From Polytrichum commune (Eukaryota > Streptophyta > Polytrichopsida > Polytrichales > Polytrichaceae): a DNA stretch of 45,857 bases. The notes beneath the pieces were generated by a model. That model did not search any database. It was given only the letters and a program-made list of their open reading frames with translations, and had not been told where the DNA came from. The number at the start of each line of letters is the position of its first letter. The first letter of the stretch is position 1. The position numbers were made by a program, and so were the translations under genes. Location: positions 30,830,144-30,876,000 of the forward strand of contig OX485809.1 of NCBI GenBank assembly GCA_950295325.1, read 5' to 3'. Of the stretch, positions 1-11,622 are shown piece after piece.

Positions 1-353
1 GCTCATGTATGGATTGCGAAAGCGGAGAAGGCATTGGGATGGTGATTTAGCCTGGGAGCTGCGAAGGACGTGTGTGTTGATGAATTTTAGGTTCCGGTGG
101 CAGCGGCACCTGCGGTGCTGACGGCTGCTTGGTGTTGGTTGATACTCTGCCTTTGCAAGGTAACTTTTGTGTTTAGAAGAACGTGCAGAAAAAACAGGAA
201 AACAAAAAACAGAAAACGGTTCCATCCAGTGTGGCATCAATATCGAGTGCTGTACCTTTTGGGTGTGCGGTCGACCACCAACAACGTTTCGGCGAATATA
301 AGCCTTGGCCTCAGTTTTTACGTCTAGCGTGGAGAGGGTTGAGGTGGGCAGCT
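1..353 (+). other. 5' flank and leader of the GATL gene
   Basis: This is the stretch upstream of the GATL start codon. I see no convincing TATA box or repeat. The GATL reading frame stays open upstream of the ATG back to about position 183, but it has no in-frame ATG there. The encoded residues are Lys/Gln-rich and unlike a GATL N-terminus, so I treat this as 5' untranslated leader. The promoter is probably within or to the left of this stretch. Confidence 0.4.
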
Positions 354-1469
354 ATGGTTTGCACATCAGATGCAAGGTGGCTTCTAACCTTACTTGTGCT
401 AGCCTTAGCCTCCTTCGTGTCGTCCAGGCGATACCCACATTTCGATCCGCCTGAGGAAAACATCAAGTTGCAGATCTTGTACCATGGGGTACATGGGGTG
501 CAGACGGAATGGCCAGCGTTTCGGGAAGCCCCAGCATTCAGGAACGGGAGACAATGTGCTATGGTGAATCAAACAGGGAACGAGGTGGACACTATTTGTG
601 ACCGAAACTCTGTGCACATTGCCATGACATTGGACGAGAAGTACTTGCGTGGCTCCATGGCTGCGGTGTTCTCCATCTTGAAGCACACGGTGTGCCCGGA
701 GAATGTGATTTTCCACTTCTTGGTGGGTGACAGGGATGCGGAGTTGCGTTCACTTATATACTCCACTTTCCCGTTCCTGAGGTTTAGGGTGTACCATTTC
801 GACGAGTCTTTGGTGAATAACAGAATCTCCCCATCCGTGAGACCAGCCCTCGAGCATCCTCTCAACTATGCAAGAAGCTACTTGGCAGACATTTTGGAGC
901 CTTGCATCCGAAGAGTCATATACCTCGACTCAGATTTAATAGTAGTGGATGACATTGTGAAGCTGTGGGGCACGAAGCTTGGGCCACATGCGATTGGCGC
1001 TCCGGAATACTGCCATGCGAATCTCACCCATTACTTCACAGACGCATTTTGGAATAACGCAAGCTTAGCTGGTACGTTTCATGGCAGGAAACCCTGCTAT
1101 TTCAACACTGGAGTCATGGTGATGGACATGGAGAAGTGGAGGGCCGAGAATTACCGAGCAGTCATCGAGGAGTGGATGGGAGTGCAAAATAGTACTCGCA
1201 TATATGATTTGGGATCTCTACCCCCATTCTTGCTGGTTTTTGGAGGATTGGTGGAGCCAATTGACCACAGGTGGAACCAACATGGCCTTGGAGGAGACAA
1301 CCTGGAGGGAAGGTGCAGGCCCCTGCACCCTGGCCCTGTAAGCTTGTTGCATTGGAGTGGCAAGGGCAAGCCATGGATTCGGATCGACCAAAAGAAAACA
1401 TGTCCTGTGGACAGTCTATGGGCGCCTTATGACCTTCTTCTCACCCCTGCATCCTCATTGTCTCAATGA
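354..1469 (+). CDS. GATL-type glycosyltransferase, GT8 family (galacturonosyltransferase-like)
   Basis: This encodes a 371-residue GT8 protein of the plant GATL group. These are Golgi type II membrane proteins linked to synthesis of pectin and other cell-wall polysaccharides. The start is the first in-frame ATG, in a good context (G at +4), and it is followed at once by a hydrophobic signal-anchor (residues about 9-23, WLLTLLVLALASFV). The GT8 domain begins near residue 86 (SVHIAMTLDEKYLRGS). The metal- and sugar-nucleotide-binding DxD motif is DSD at 192-194 (YLDSDLIVVDD). CYFNTGVMVMDMEKWR is at 248-263 and the C-terminal HWSGKGKPW at 333-341. There are N-glycosylation sequons at 223 (NLT) and 235 (NAS). 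Length and lack of introns are typical for GATL genes. All expected motifs are present and I see no damage. The exact GATL subgroup and acceptor sugar cannot be read from sequence. Confidence 0.95.
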   Translation: MVCTSDARWLLTLLVLALASFVSSRRYPHFDPPEENIKLQILYHGVHGVQTEWPAFREAPAFRNGRQCAMVNQTGNEVDTICDRNSVHIAMTLDEKYLRGSMAAVFSILKHTVCPENVIFHFLVGDRDAELRSLIYSTFPFLRFRVYHFDESLVNNRISPSVRPALEHPLNYARSYLADILEPCIRRVIYLDSDLIVVDDIVKLWGTKLGPHAIGAPEYCHANLTHYFTDAFWNNASLAGTFHGRKPCYFNTGVMVMDMEKWRAENYRAVIEEWMGVQNSTRIYDLGSLPPFLLVFGGLVEPIDHRWNQHGLGGDNLEGRCRPLHPGPVSLLHWSGKGKPWIRIDQKKTCPVDSLWAPYDLLLTPASSLSQ

Positions 1470-4061
1470 AACAGTGACTGGTGGATTGATGAAGAAGCGA
1501 AGGCAGGACTGATCCTTCAGATGTAGGAGGATGGTTGTAGTGGGTGTACATTATTACTGAGGTTAGGTAGGGCATGGGATCTTGACTCAATCAATCGAGT
1601 TTCCCCAATTCTTTGTGACAGATTTATTTAGGTTTTGGAGACTAACAACACTAACAGAAGGGCAATTTTCACGTAAGTGGGATTGCTCCACCCCCCATCC
1701 GAGGAACCTTTGTAGATGGTGAGAAATGGACATAAAAAAACTCACGGGATGAGTTGCAGATTAGTGCCTGAGTTTTGTATACCAAACAAGCGGCAATTGT
1801 AGTTGGGGGCACCGTGAATCGGGAATTCCACTTGCCATTGCTGTAAGGCACCTTTGCAGACATTGAGAATAAGACTCTGCTCCTTGATTGTTGGTGATGC
1901 TAATGGAGCTTCATTCGATGCAAGGACCGGACTTGTATAAAAGCAAGATGGTACAAAAATCGTGGCTGTCCCCAGCCATTTTGATTTTGATTCAGACCTA
2001 AACGCTTGTTGTCTCTGTCGCCTGTGGGAATTTGTCCCAATCTTTGTGCTTGTTCGTTTATAAACCACCACCGTGATTTGAGTTATAGGCTTACTTGCCA
2101 TTGTTTGGTGCAAAAGAGGGCTGATGCCATTTGTTATGCACTTCCATGCGAATTTTGTATCGAGTTTTGATGATTTTCAGAGTTCTTTGGAGCGAAGGTT
2201 CACATACTTTTAATTCCAAGATATTAAAAATAAGTTATCTCGTTTTATTCATATGATGTACCTTGCATGTATTCTTCAGAATGGACATTATGTCCAGTGG
2301 TGTGACTAATGTGGACATCAGTGCGATCCGTTTGAAAGATTTCAGGAGCTATTGAGCATTGCCAGTGCATTATCTTCTCAACGAAGTCAAGATAGCTCTG
2401 AACACTCCCAGAAGTGGTATCCTTGACATCAATTATTCACTTTCAGCAGAATTTAGGTGTCTCTTGCATCAGGTGGTCAACTCTCCTCAGCTCCTAAGGT
2501 CAAGGGAACCTACTTTCACTAACGCTGTTTTCAGTCACATGCGACGGACTCCCACGTTTCTTATGTGTGAATTGTTGTGTTGAAATTTGATTTATTACGT
2601 CGATGTTGTTGGTCTCCTGGGTATCTGGAGGATTTCCAGAATTAGCTCTCAATCAGTCCCCAACCTGGGATGCTCATTTACACCCAACTCATGATTCGGA
2701 ACATACCAATTAGTGCTCTCTGGGAGTAATTCTTCAAATTGATTTCACTCAATGGTCCAACCAGAGTTGACCTGCTTCTTGACGAGTTAACACCGACCAC
2801 CTGGGTTCCGAGGAAAACTCTTCAACAGAATTTGAGGAAATCATTGCAACCCTTGAACATGTATGCAGACAGTAAAATTTGAGATGTACTCAATGGGCTG
2901 AATACATAGTCACAGGTTGATAAGGTCAATAGTTTTTCTGATAAGAGTGTCATAGTTGAAGAGATCTCTCCATGTACATTCCCTAATTTAGGGCTTGAGG
3001 TAGACTATGGCAGTGCAAGTTATAATGGGGCAGAAGTTAGTTCTTGCTGGTTCTGTGCAGGCCTGGTGAGGAGTCATGCATGTCAAAAAAGTTGCGTCTT
3101 CCTGCAGTACCGAAAGTGAGCAGATTCTTGGTAGCAGCACAAAATAAAAAGGGACAGGCATCTGTGTAGCAAACAAAATGGTTAAGCAATATCATAGAGG
3201 CTGAAAGCAAGTGAAAGCCCTCTCGAGCATGAGTTGCACAGTACTGAACAACATGAGTTGTATTTTCTCACTCCTGGACATGTACAACCATAACTTCTAG
3301 GGGTGAACTTTGGTGCATCTGAAGTTACCTTTTACTCTCAAGAAATGGATTCCTCGGCCCAGGGTTTTAGTGCTGCATGCCATTGGTGTAAGGTCACATA
3401 CTCTGGCAGTACACTCCAAGAATCTCGATTTCAGCTATCTGGAATCAGTTTTTTTGGTTTGATAGTGCAGGATTTAATACCACTCTCAAACACCCGACAG
3501 ATTATGCACTGAGGCTTCTTGTAGTATGTACTTTAGCGGCACCTTAGCATCAATAAGTTCAGGAAGCTTCCTGAACTTGACTCCAGAGTCGCCTTGTCGC
3601 CCACACTCACATGATGAGCTTTCACACTTCCAGTACAAGTAGCATGCTATGAAGTTGTTATTACAACATACAGAAGGGTGAAGAGTAGAGCCGAGCCGCC
3701 CCTGGGAGGACCTCCAGGAGGCCCACGTGGAAAAAAGCAAAGCTTAAAAGTCAAGACACTGTAGGTTGCACCCCTCCCCTCATGTCCAGATTCTGTTTGC
3801 AAATTGTCCCTTACCGAGAGGTTGTTGGAGGTTTGTGCGCAGGGCGTTAATTTTGTTGAGTCAGAACACCCGTCTGCAGGCATCGGGGGTTTGTGGATGG
3901 ACTTTTTCATGTGCCATACTTGATAATGCAGGCAGAGGCACGGTTGGCTGGGTGGGTGAGACGGCCAGAAGGAAATGGTAATGGCGCGCTCTGCAGGCAT
4001 CCATCCATCCAGCATCCATGTTGGCATGTGCTTGAATGCTCGTGAAGAAACTTCAACTTCA
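1470..4061. other. Intergenic region downstream of GATL
   Basis: This presumably contains the GATL 3' UTR. The short open frames on both strands (for example 1742-2113 minus and 2359-2583 plus) have no recognisable domain or splice-consistent continuation. I see no transposon signature. Confidence 0.5.
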
Positions 4062-4089
4062 CTTACCTTACCTTACCTTACCTTACCTT
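4062..4089. repeat. (CCTTA)n pentanucleotide microsatellite
   Basis: About five uninterrupted copies of the CCTTA pentamer stand at the left edge of the degenerate triplication that follows. Confidence 0.9.
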
Positions 4090-4099
4090 GTCGCCATGT

Positions 4100-4960
4100 G
4101 CATGAAACGAAGAAACTGTGCCCTTACACATCACAATTATTATTGGGACCCTTATTTCTGTGTCTGTTTCTGCCACCTACAGTAAACTGGTTGTCACTTT
4201 CGTAATCTACGAAACATAGCTTCGGGAAACTCAAGAGTGAAACATGAGTTAAGTAGCACGTAGGAGGGTTCAAACTATTCCAGTACTACTCATAGCTGGG
4301 TTATTATTCAGTTTGTGCTCTCTGTAAAACAAAGAAAACTATAGTTATGTGACATTATCCATTAAAACACAATATCTGATGCTCAGATTAATATGCTGGA
4401 CTCTGTGGAAGCGAGATTGGGGAGAAATTCAGCTGCTCCTCTACTTACGCTGAGGAAACTGTGCCTTATTACGCATCGCCATTACTATTACGGAGCCATG
4501 TTCTGGCCCTCCGATTCTGCCACCTGGAGTAACTTATGCACCTTCGTAATCAACGCAGCGCGAATTTCGGGAACTCAAGAACGGAACGTGAGTTTCGCAG
4601 GTAGGAGGAGTAGAATTATACCAATACTCATAGTTGGGTTGAACTTCAGTTTGTGCTCTCTGTAAGGTGGAACAAAGAAACAATACTCGTCGTGCACGGC
4701 ATTACAATCTACTCGAACCCCGATCTTGATACTCAGCTGATGTGCTGGAATAAGTGGAAGAATTACATTGTTCCAATGGATATACAGCAGGATTCAAGTT
4801 GAGGAGAATTTCAGCTGCTCCTCTACTAAAGCGAGGAAACCGTGCCTTCCGTACTAATAGCCACGAATTATGGCGCTTTGTTTTTTGGCTCCGTTTCCGC
4901 CTAAGTCGACTCCCCACGGTCCATGCTTTCTTACCCTACACAAACGATTGTCGGCACGCA
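4100..4960. repeat. Degenerate tandem triplication, units about 340-380 bp
   Basis: Three diverged direct copies can be anchored on GAAACTGTGCC-like blocks at about 4112, 4454 and 4834. The first two also share the order of later blocks: a TTTCTGCCACCT-like or ATTCTGCCACCT-like block, then CTTTCGTAATC or CCTTCGTAATC, then GGAACTCAAGA-like text, then CAGTTTGTGCTCTCTGTAA. The second and third share TTCAGCTGCTCCTCTACT. Open frames inside are short and not conserved between units, so this does not look coding. Confidence 0.65.
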
Positions 4961-6536
4961 AATAATACTCAACACTGCTAGGCTTCTCTGGAGGAATATG
5001 CTATTCTGGGACCAGAAATTGGGGGAGGGGGCTCGATTGACTATTAGTATTCTGCACCATATACCGAAGCTCAAGGCATGTGAGTGCCGTTCGGTTACTA
5101 TTCTTGATCAGATGCATACATCTGATTGCTGTGTGGGTTAGGTGAGGATCAGAGAACAAAACACCATAAAGACACATGTTTCAGAGAGATTGGACCATGT
5201 CTTTGTATTAACTCCTCCACACTTCACATTGAACACAATTGGGAGGACCTGTGTACTCGATTAAGGAATTGACAAAGATACACTTCCGACAACCATAACC
5301 GAATAAGGAGACATCTGAATTTCCAATCCGATTTACGCCAATGACGCTTTGTCGCAGATTCGCTAACGCAACGCAAGTGTCGTCATGTGAACCTAATTAT
5401 TGGAGAACACGAAAAGCAGCCAAGATTAAGTGAGGGAGTTCCGTTGTTTGAACTAGGTGATGATTAAGGTGTTGCGTGTTATGAATACTATCTTATTAGG
5501 TCGCCACCTGATCGGATTTCGTGGTTTTGGACGGTGGTGAGCAGGTCGCAAAGTCTCACAATTATTGGGGACCCCACACACAAAATACAAATACCTACAC
5601 TACTACTACAATACTAAAATTGTGATCCGTCTTGAGTGTTGTGTTGGCGTCTCCGGGGAAAGCGAGCCTAGTGTGTAGAGTGCCACTTCTTTTCTCGTTA
5701 TGCTCCCGATCTAGCCCTTGGTTGTCCTCATCGGTGGGAGGGGAGGACGGATCGTCGCGGACAATTTTAGCTCCCCAAAAGCTCTGAATTATTGCACACA
5801 TTGAGTGCATTATGACAAGTGATGTTATTAGGGTGTGTTGAATCTCTTCCGACCTTGAGGTTCTCACTGCGACGACCGGCTTTTGTCACATGTCGCATTT
5901 TGGGCTCGATATTTAGGTGGATTTTTGGGTATGGGGGTTTTGTCAAAACCGATGCATAGCGACCACCCCCCCCCCCCCCCCTCCCCTCCCCCAACCCCCA
6001 ATAATTTCCAAAGCAAGGATACAAGTTGGAGCTTCCATTTCAAATTTAGATGTGCCTCCTCCAACATTAGGGAGCGTTTCCGTCGTTTCTTGGAGCCAAA
6101 ATCTATTATATCTCCAACCACGTCACTACCGTCCTTGCTTTATAGCCACCATAGGGAGAGTATCGATGGTATTCATCACTCCTAAGTGTATAGCTTGTTA
6201 TCCCAAGTTCCAACTATGTCTCGCATGTAGACTAGAATACGATCGGACCTGATGTAAGATGGATATAACATCACAAAGCAACTAGACGACGCTCTGTTTC
6301 CGAAGAAGGATGTTGTAATCAAAAACTCTGATAAAAATATAGTTGCTTGTCGAAAACTCTACAGTTTACGACGTAGGTGCTCCTCCCACGAATGAGGAAT
6401 TCCGGAGTTGAAGGGGAATCATGCTTGCCCAATACATGGTCGCACAAAACACAACCAAGGAGTTGAGTAATGTTATGGACATCACTAAAGCTAAACATAA
6501 GAATTACAAGGCTTTGTGAGGTCCATATTCTTATCT
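4961..6536. other. Gene-free region with a poly-C tract
   Basis: I find no gene. A homopolymer C tract lies at 5966-5981 within a pyrimidine-rich stretch. The overlapping short open frames around 5.8-6.2 kb arise from that low-complexity tract and show no domain. Confidence 0.5.
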
Positions 6537-6657
6537 GGTGTGGCATAAAAATTGATGTGTCATGTTTAATTAGAGTGGTCTTTGTGACTTGTCATGTAGC
6601 ATCAAGTGTCACGTGTCATCATTTCTAGTTGCCACCAAGTGGTTGCAAGACAATTAA
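6537..6657 (+). repeat. Dispersed repeat, copy A (others at 38957 and 42732)
   Basis: The block starts TGGTGTGGCAT and continues with ATTAGAGTGGTC, GACTTGTCA and CTAGTTGCCA. It recurs in the same orientation at 38957-39085, and its first half at 42732-42794. Divergence is moderate, which suggests old copies of one interspersed repeat. I see no coding capacity or termini. Confidence 0.6.
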
Positions 6658-6740
6658 TGTGGGTCAACGATAAAGTAGTGTGGGCTACAATAGATAAGTT
6701 GTTTAGTGTAGCTTCTTTTCCATCCTTTGATAATTTGAAA

Positions 6741-6757
6741 CACACACACACACACAC

Positions 6758-6791
<34 letters not shown>
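6741..6791. repeat. Compound microsatellite (CA)n-(ACA)n
   Basis: About ten CA dinucleotides run directly into about ten ACA triplets. Confidence 0.95.
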
Positions 6792-6792
<1 letters not shown>

Positions 6793-7179
6793 CATATGAA
6801 GCATGGCAACTGTCCTAGGCCATTGAAAACTTGTTCTATGTCACTAGAAAATTGGCAAATATATCAATATTATAGATTTGTGTTGTTCTTTCACTGGCAC
6901 GAGACAATTGCCTAGGACTCGTGTGTTGACAGTGACAAGCAATCTTTATTTGGGTGACTACTTATAGCCAAGAACCAAAAAAAAAATTCTCTTTGGTTGG
7001 AATTCACGACAATTTTGAAAACAAAAATCTCGAAACATCATCCATTTCACCATTTTTTCATTCATTTATTATGATTCCATTCAAAACATTTATGAAATTG
7101 CTACACTATTCATTTCATTGGTGCCACATGGTCAAATAATAGAAATTCATAAGAAAATAAGTTGGTGACAAGTCAAGAG

Positions 7180-7565
7180 GTCCAACATGGTCTTCTCCGT
7201 GCATTAAAACATGTATTTGAACTCCATATGTCCAAATGAAAAATGACCCTATCTAAAAGTGACTCGATGTTCAATGCACTTCTTTTAATTGGTTGAATAC
7301 CTTGATATCAACGAAGACCTTTGTTCAAACACATACACTAGCTTGAGTGACCTTGAATACAAAAACACACATTGTATTTTGATCATCAGTGTCAAGTAAG
7401 AATATACTTTTAATCTTCTCCTTGACATAGGACAATGCATAGAACAAGGTCCAAACCCATAAACACATAAAATTTGATTTATGAACATGATAAGTCCTAT
7501 ATAAATTTTGTATTTTGTCGTATATTGAGACCCCGTGTCCTTTAAGGGTTAAGGAGTAAAACCAT
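7180..7565 (+). repeat. Dispersed repeat, copy 1 (other copy at 34546)
   Basis: This segment aligns collinearly, with many substitutions and small indels, to 34546-34960. Shared landmarks are AAAACATGT, TGACCCTATCTAA, GGTTGAA followed by ACCTT, ATACAAA followed by ACACACA, and CCTTTAAGGG. The flanks do not match, so it is an old interspersed repeat of unknown class. Confidence 0.55.
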
Positions 7566-8283
7566 GCTCATTACAAAATTACAATGATACTAGTGATATT
7601 GTTACCATGATTCAGCATTGATGAGAGGCTTGAGTGCTAGTCCTTCTAGAATGATAGGAACGGCCGAGGTTCTTGGGTGAAGGAATGTAATGATTGGTGC
7701 TTCAAAATTAGTAGGGGAGTTATTGATGGCGTGATTATTAATTTTGATGATAAATCGGTACATCACAATATGGAGAATTACACCAAATAATCATGGTTTC
7801 CATTGGCATGGGTTTTGTAATCTCATCCATCATGGATGAAAGGACTCTTGTAAATCAAAGTCCCCTATAAGGTGGAGGGCATATTCATTTCAACTAGATC
7901 CCACTATACTAATTCATGGTTTATGATGTTATTCAAGGAGTCAAACTACCTAGAACTATTAAGTTATAGGTTATAATATTATTTCACTACGTTTTCACCT
8001 TTGCAGTGAATGAGTTCATGTGGACACCGCGGATCTTTAGCTTTTCCCATTGGGTGTGGCAATCTTGTGGGGCAGTAGAGGGGATGATTACATATGCTTG
8101 TTTTTCTCATCCATCCAACAAAAAAAACTTGACCCCCCTACAGGTTTGTGACCAATTTATCCCAAATGATTTAGACTAGACTTTTGGGGTCTTTAAAGCT
8201 ACCTAATTCTAGTGTCATGTTAGATAAATACAGTATTACCCAATTTGCATATTATTTCATGGCTTTTATGTTGGATGGATGCA

Positions 8284-8287
<4 letters not shown>

Positions 8288-8327
<40 letters not shown>
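8288..8327. repeat. (CT)n microsatellite
   Basis: About 20 perfect CT dinucleotides. The 7566-8287 stretch before it holds no gene or repeat that I can recognise. Confidence 0.95.
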
Positions 8328-8334
<7 letters not shown>

Positions 8335-8476
8335 AATTACTATAGTGTGGCCACAATTGAGACAATATGAACCCATTCTTAAAAGAGATAACAACCAACA
8401 ACCTCGCCCATCTTGTTCATAGCATGATTCAACTAATGAACAATTAATGGTTGGTGACTAAAAGAATAACTACATT

Positions 8477-8679
8477 GATTACCCCAATTAGTGCGTGCTA
8501 CTATTCGGAGTTGCACAATGCTATAATATTCAACGAGAATGTAATATTTTACCAAGCAAAGTCATTTTTGTTATATTTGATCAACATAACGGACTTTCAT
8601 TGGTGAAAATTGAACTCTTGAGTTAGACGTTATTGCACTCCATAACTTCAAATAGTAACACGTAGTATTTGGGATAATC
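8477..8679. mobile_element. MITE of about 203 bp, family shared with 23346-23552
   Basis: Imperfect terminal inverted repeats of about 38 bp: the left end starts GATTACCCCAATTAGTG, and the right end read on the minus strand starts GATTATCCCAAATACT. Both then contain a TACTATT block. The left third aligns to the element at 23346 (TAGTG, TACTATT, GGAGTT/GGAATT, CTATAAT), so the two belong to one family. It is too short to code. I did not find a clear target duplication. Confidence 0.6.
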
Positions 8680-8746
8680 GGTATGATTTGTGCTAAAAAA
8701 TATCCCTACTTTATTCTCACCATTGTAGATTCAACGCTAACTCAAT

Positions 8747-9038
8747 ACACTAAATACAAACGCATACACTAAATATCAATAACCCTATGAAAGTAAGTAA
8801 CTTAAATGTAAACTCAAACACTAAATATCAACTATGGTAATATGTGGAAGTTACATGTTTAAATTTAGTGTTAGTAAGGATATGGAAAAAAATGATATAA
8901 TAAGGGAGGTGCAACAAGGAAGGTAGCAGCACATTTATGTCTAACATTAATTGTCAAGGAATTGAAAATTAGTGTTGAGTAGGGTAGAGTGATAACAACA
9001 CTAAATAAAAATCAAACACTAAATATCCTATTTAGTGT
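8747..9038. repeat. Cluster of the 10-mer ACACTAAATA
   Basis: The exact 10-mer occurs at 8747, 8766, 8818, 8998 and 9016 on the plus strand, and once inverted at 9029-9038, within 292 bp. It resembles sub-terminal repeats of a TIR transposon, but I cannot define termini. Confidence 0.5.
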
Positions 9039-10099
9039 AGTGGAGTTGATAATGGCCACTTGTCCTCCAAAAGTTTGAAGCAATGGACGCCTTCAGATTG
9101 AGTGTTGCTAGAATAGGTCAATCTTTGAACATTACAAATTGTCGAGGCATGGCCGGTGGTGTTTCATTGTGACAAGTATGGAGTTGACTTGAGGCCCGGT
9201 TCATGCGAGCAATTGCACAATAGATTGTCAAAGGTCATTGGATGAAATAACATCTTTTCCACTGTGTTCTTCAGACCTAGGGTTTGTTCACTTCGTCAAC
9301 CCCGCCATTTCACGGACCAATGTAGCTAGCTTAATGGGCAAGATGTAGAAGTTTTGAGTTTTGGTTGGGAGGTGGCTCTGAACTTCTCATGTGGAGGAAT
9401 ACTTTGGCTTGTTTGCTTTAGGATTGGTTAGGGTCGTTGGCAGGTTTGAAGTTGCATTTGATGACTTTGATGGTACACACAATGGCTTGATGATGTTGAA
9501 ACACTTTGGGGGGTTGGGGGGGGGGGGGGGGGGGATAGGGTAGGATGACAAAAAAATGGTTGGGTTGTCAATGCTCATGCTTTGTCTAGGCGTTTGTTTG
9601 AACCTTGCTTGACCATGTCAAGTCATGCCGAGTTTACGTAGCAAATGATCTAGGGTTTATACTGTATTAGAGAGAGAGAACCAAACGTTCAATTGCTCAA
9701 TAATGTTATTTTGATTGATCTTTTGTATTCATTCATATTGTCTTTACCCCCATAAGTGCCTAAAAAACCATATCAAGTCCCTCCCTAACCTTGACAAGCC
9801 AATTGGGGGCTTAAAGGCCAATTCACATGGGGCCCCAAGTCCGAAGTCCCAAGTCACTTGAGATCAATCCATGCAATCTCAATCATTGAGAGCATGGAAG
9901 TTGGGACTTACCACTTCACAGGGGGTCCCAAGTCCTAAGTCCCAACTATGACATGGATGCCTACATGGCAACACTTTTTGGATATGAGGCTTGGGACTTG
10001 TGTTGCGAGTTGGGTCAAGCAAAAAGCTAGACCCAACTCTCAACCCAACTCCCTCGAATATTTGTGCATAAAATAATCAAGATCTGACCTTAACGATTA
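9039..10099. other. Gene-free region with poly-G tract
   Basis: I see no gene. A G homopolymer lies at 9516-9534. Around 9820-9990 there are several copies of CCAAGTCC/CCCAAGTC-type words (GGCCCCAAGTCC, AGTCCCAAGTC, GTCCCAAGTCC), a low-complexity local repetition. Confidence 0.45.
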
Positions 10100-10584
10100 G
10101 TCTCTAAACTCAGTAGTACCACACATGTGGCAACCAAAGTGCACGTGCTATTACAGAGTTTTGTAGTGTGAACATTGGTGCGTGATACTAGTGAATTAGT
10201 GTAGCATGTGACACTATGGAATAACACAAAGGAGATGTGAGGACAATTTGACTTCGTTCTCCTGTCACCTACGCTAGTGTGGTCCACTACACTTGACCTT
10301 CCCGGGCGATGTGGCGGACACATGCACCAACATTCAACAAGTGGCATAAGAGGAAGAAGAAGAATAAGAATAAGGTGACAATCCACATGTTGACACATGA
10401 CGAAATACGAGGGTGTGGATTGACTTCTTGGGTGGTTTGCATTATTGACATATTTCATGATATAAGGGAGAGAAATGGGATAGTAAAGAATTAGATTTGA
10501 ACTACGAACATCCGTTCCCTAGGGTTTTGGGATATTAGAGAGTGTGTGACATTATGGAGGCTGTTATTACGGAGTTTAGGGTGT
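10100..10584 (+). mobile_element. MITE of about 485 bp, copy 1 of the 18759 family
   Basis: This segment aligns over its whole length to 18759-19213 in the same orientation. The ends are inverted repeats: the left end contains CTCTAAACTCAGTAGTA, and the right end read backwards gives CACCCTAAACTCCGTAATA. Shared internal blocks include CTTCCCGGGCGATGTGGC and ACATCCGTTCCCTAGGG. No transposase is present and no target duplication is obvious. Confidence 0.7.
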
Positions 10585-11622
10585 AATTAACCATATTTTA
10601 ATGGTTACTTGAGGCTCACAAGATAGCATTTTAATGGTTAATTTAGGCTTTTTTCCGATGCAAGGTGGGCAAAATGTTGGTGATATTGTGGGTGTCTGAT
10701 GCATGCATTAACTTACACATCCAAAATGCATCAGTGACATCACTGCATTCTTCTATATATGGGACATCATATATAATGCCCTTGCGCACCTCTCCATATA
10801 AACCCCGATTGCATCAAAGTCATCTCGAAAGTCACCTCTCCATATACCATTGGGTGGGAGTGTTGAATTAAGAACTTAAACATTTGATACCCGGCGGATA
10901 TCATATTGAGCAAAATGTTCATTAAGCATTGAAAGATAAACATGTGGTTCCCATTCAAAAAAACCGCATCGAGTGTTATATGTGCAAATATCAGTTGGGT
11001 ATGTGATACATCTTTTAGATTTATGGCACTCAAAGTAAGGGGTCCAACAAAAAACTTACCTCCTATAGATTTATGGTTGATTTATCCCACATAATCCCAC
11101 TAGAACAATTCGGAGACTCAGATGCTAGTTTCAAGATCAATTAAGCTGAAGACTGAAGCATTTCCAAGCTATCAAGGTGCTACCAACGTTTTGCACCTTT
11201 AATTTACTTGAATGATATGAATCCTTCGCCACGTGGCATCATCCAAGTTGAGTGCTTTTAGCCATACACATGACACCCTGATTAGAATTATCCCTAAAGG
11301 TTCACAAATAATTGATTTGGTAGAGTGGTTTGGTAGGGGGGTTTTGCCCCACGTTTTACACCTTATAATGTTGAAGGGGTGTTTAAGTGGTGTCAAAACC
11401 TCCATTTCTAATGAAACGAAAAGGAGGGGGGGATTTGACCTTGGCTAACATACAACTATTTAAGTACAAAACTTTAGGGCAACCTTTTGAAAGCACTTAA
11501 AATGATGCTCTTCAGTTGAAAGTTCGAGAAGGTTTTATATAGCTATCTTATGACCGAAGTCAAACCCTTTCTTTCAGTTCACTAAAGCATGGGATTTTGG
11601 CCAATATTTGGGGAGGATTTAT
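10585..11622. other. Gene-free region
   Basis: AT-rich sequence with only short unconvincing open frames. I see no repeat with a partner in this window. Confidence 0.4.

Noticed and set aside
405-865. Open frames antisense to GATL
   Set aside because: They overlap the well-supported GT8 gene on the other strand and show no domain.
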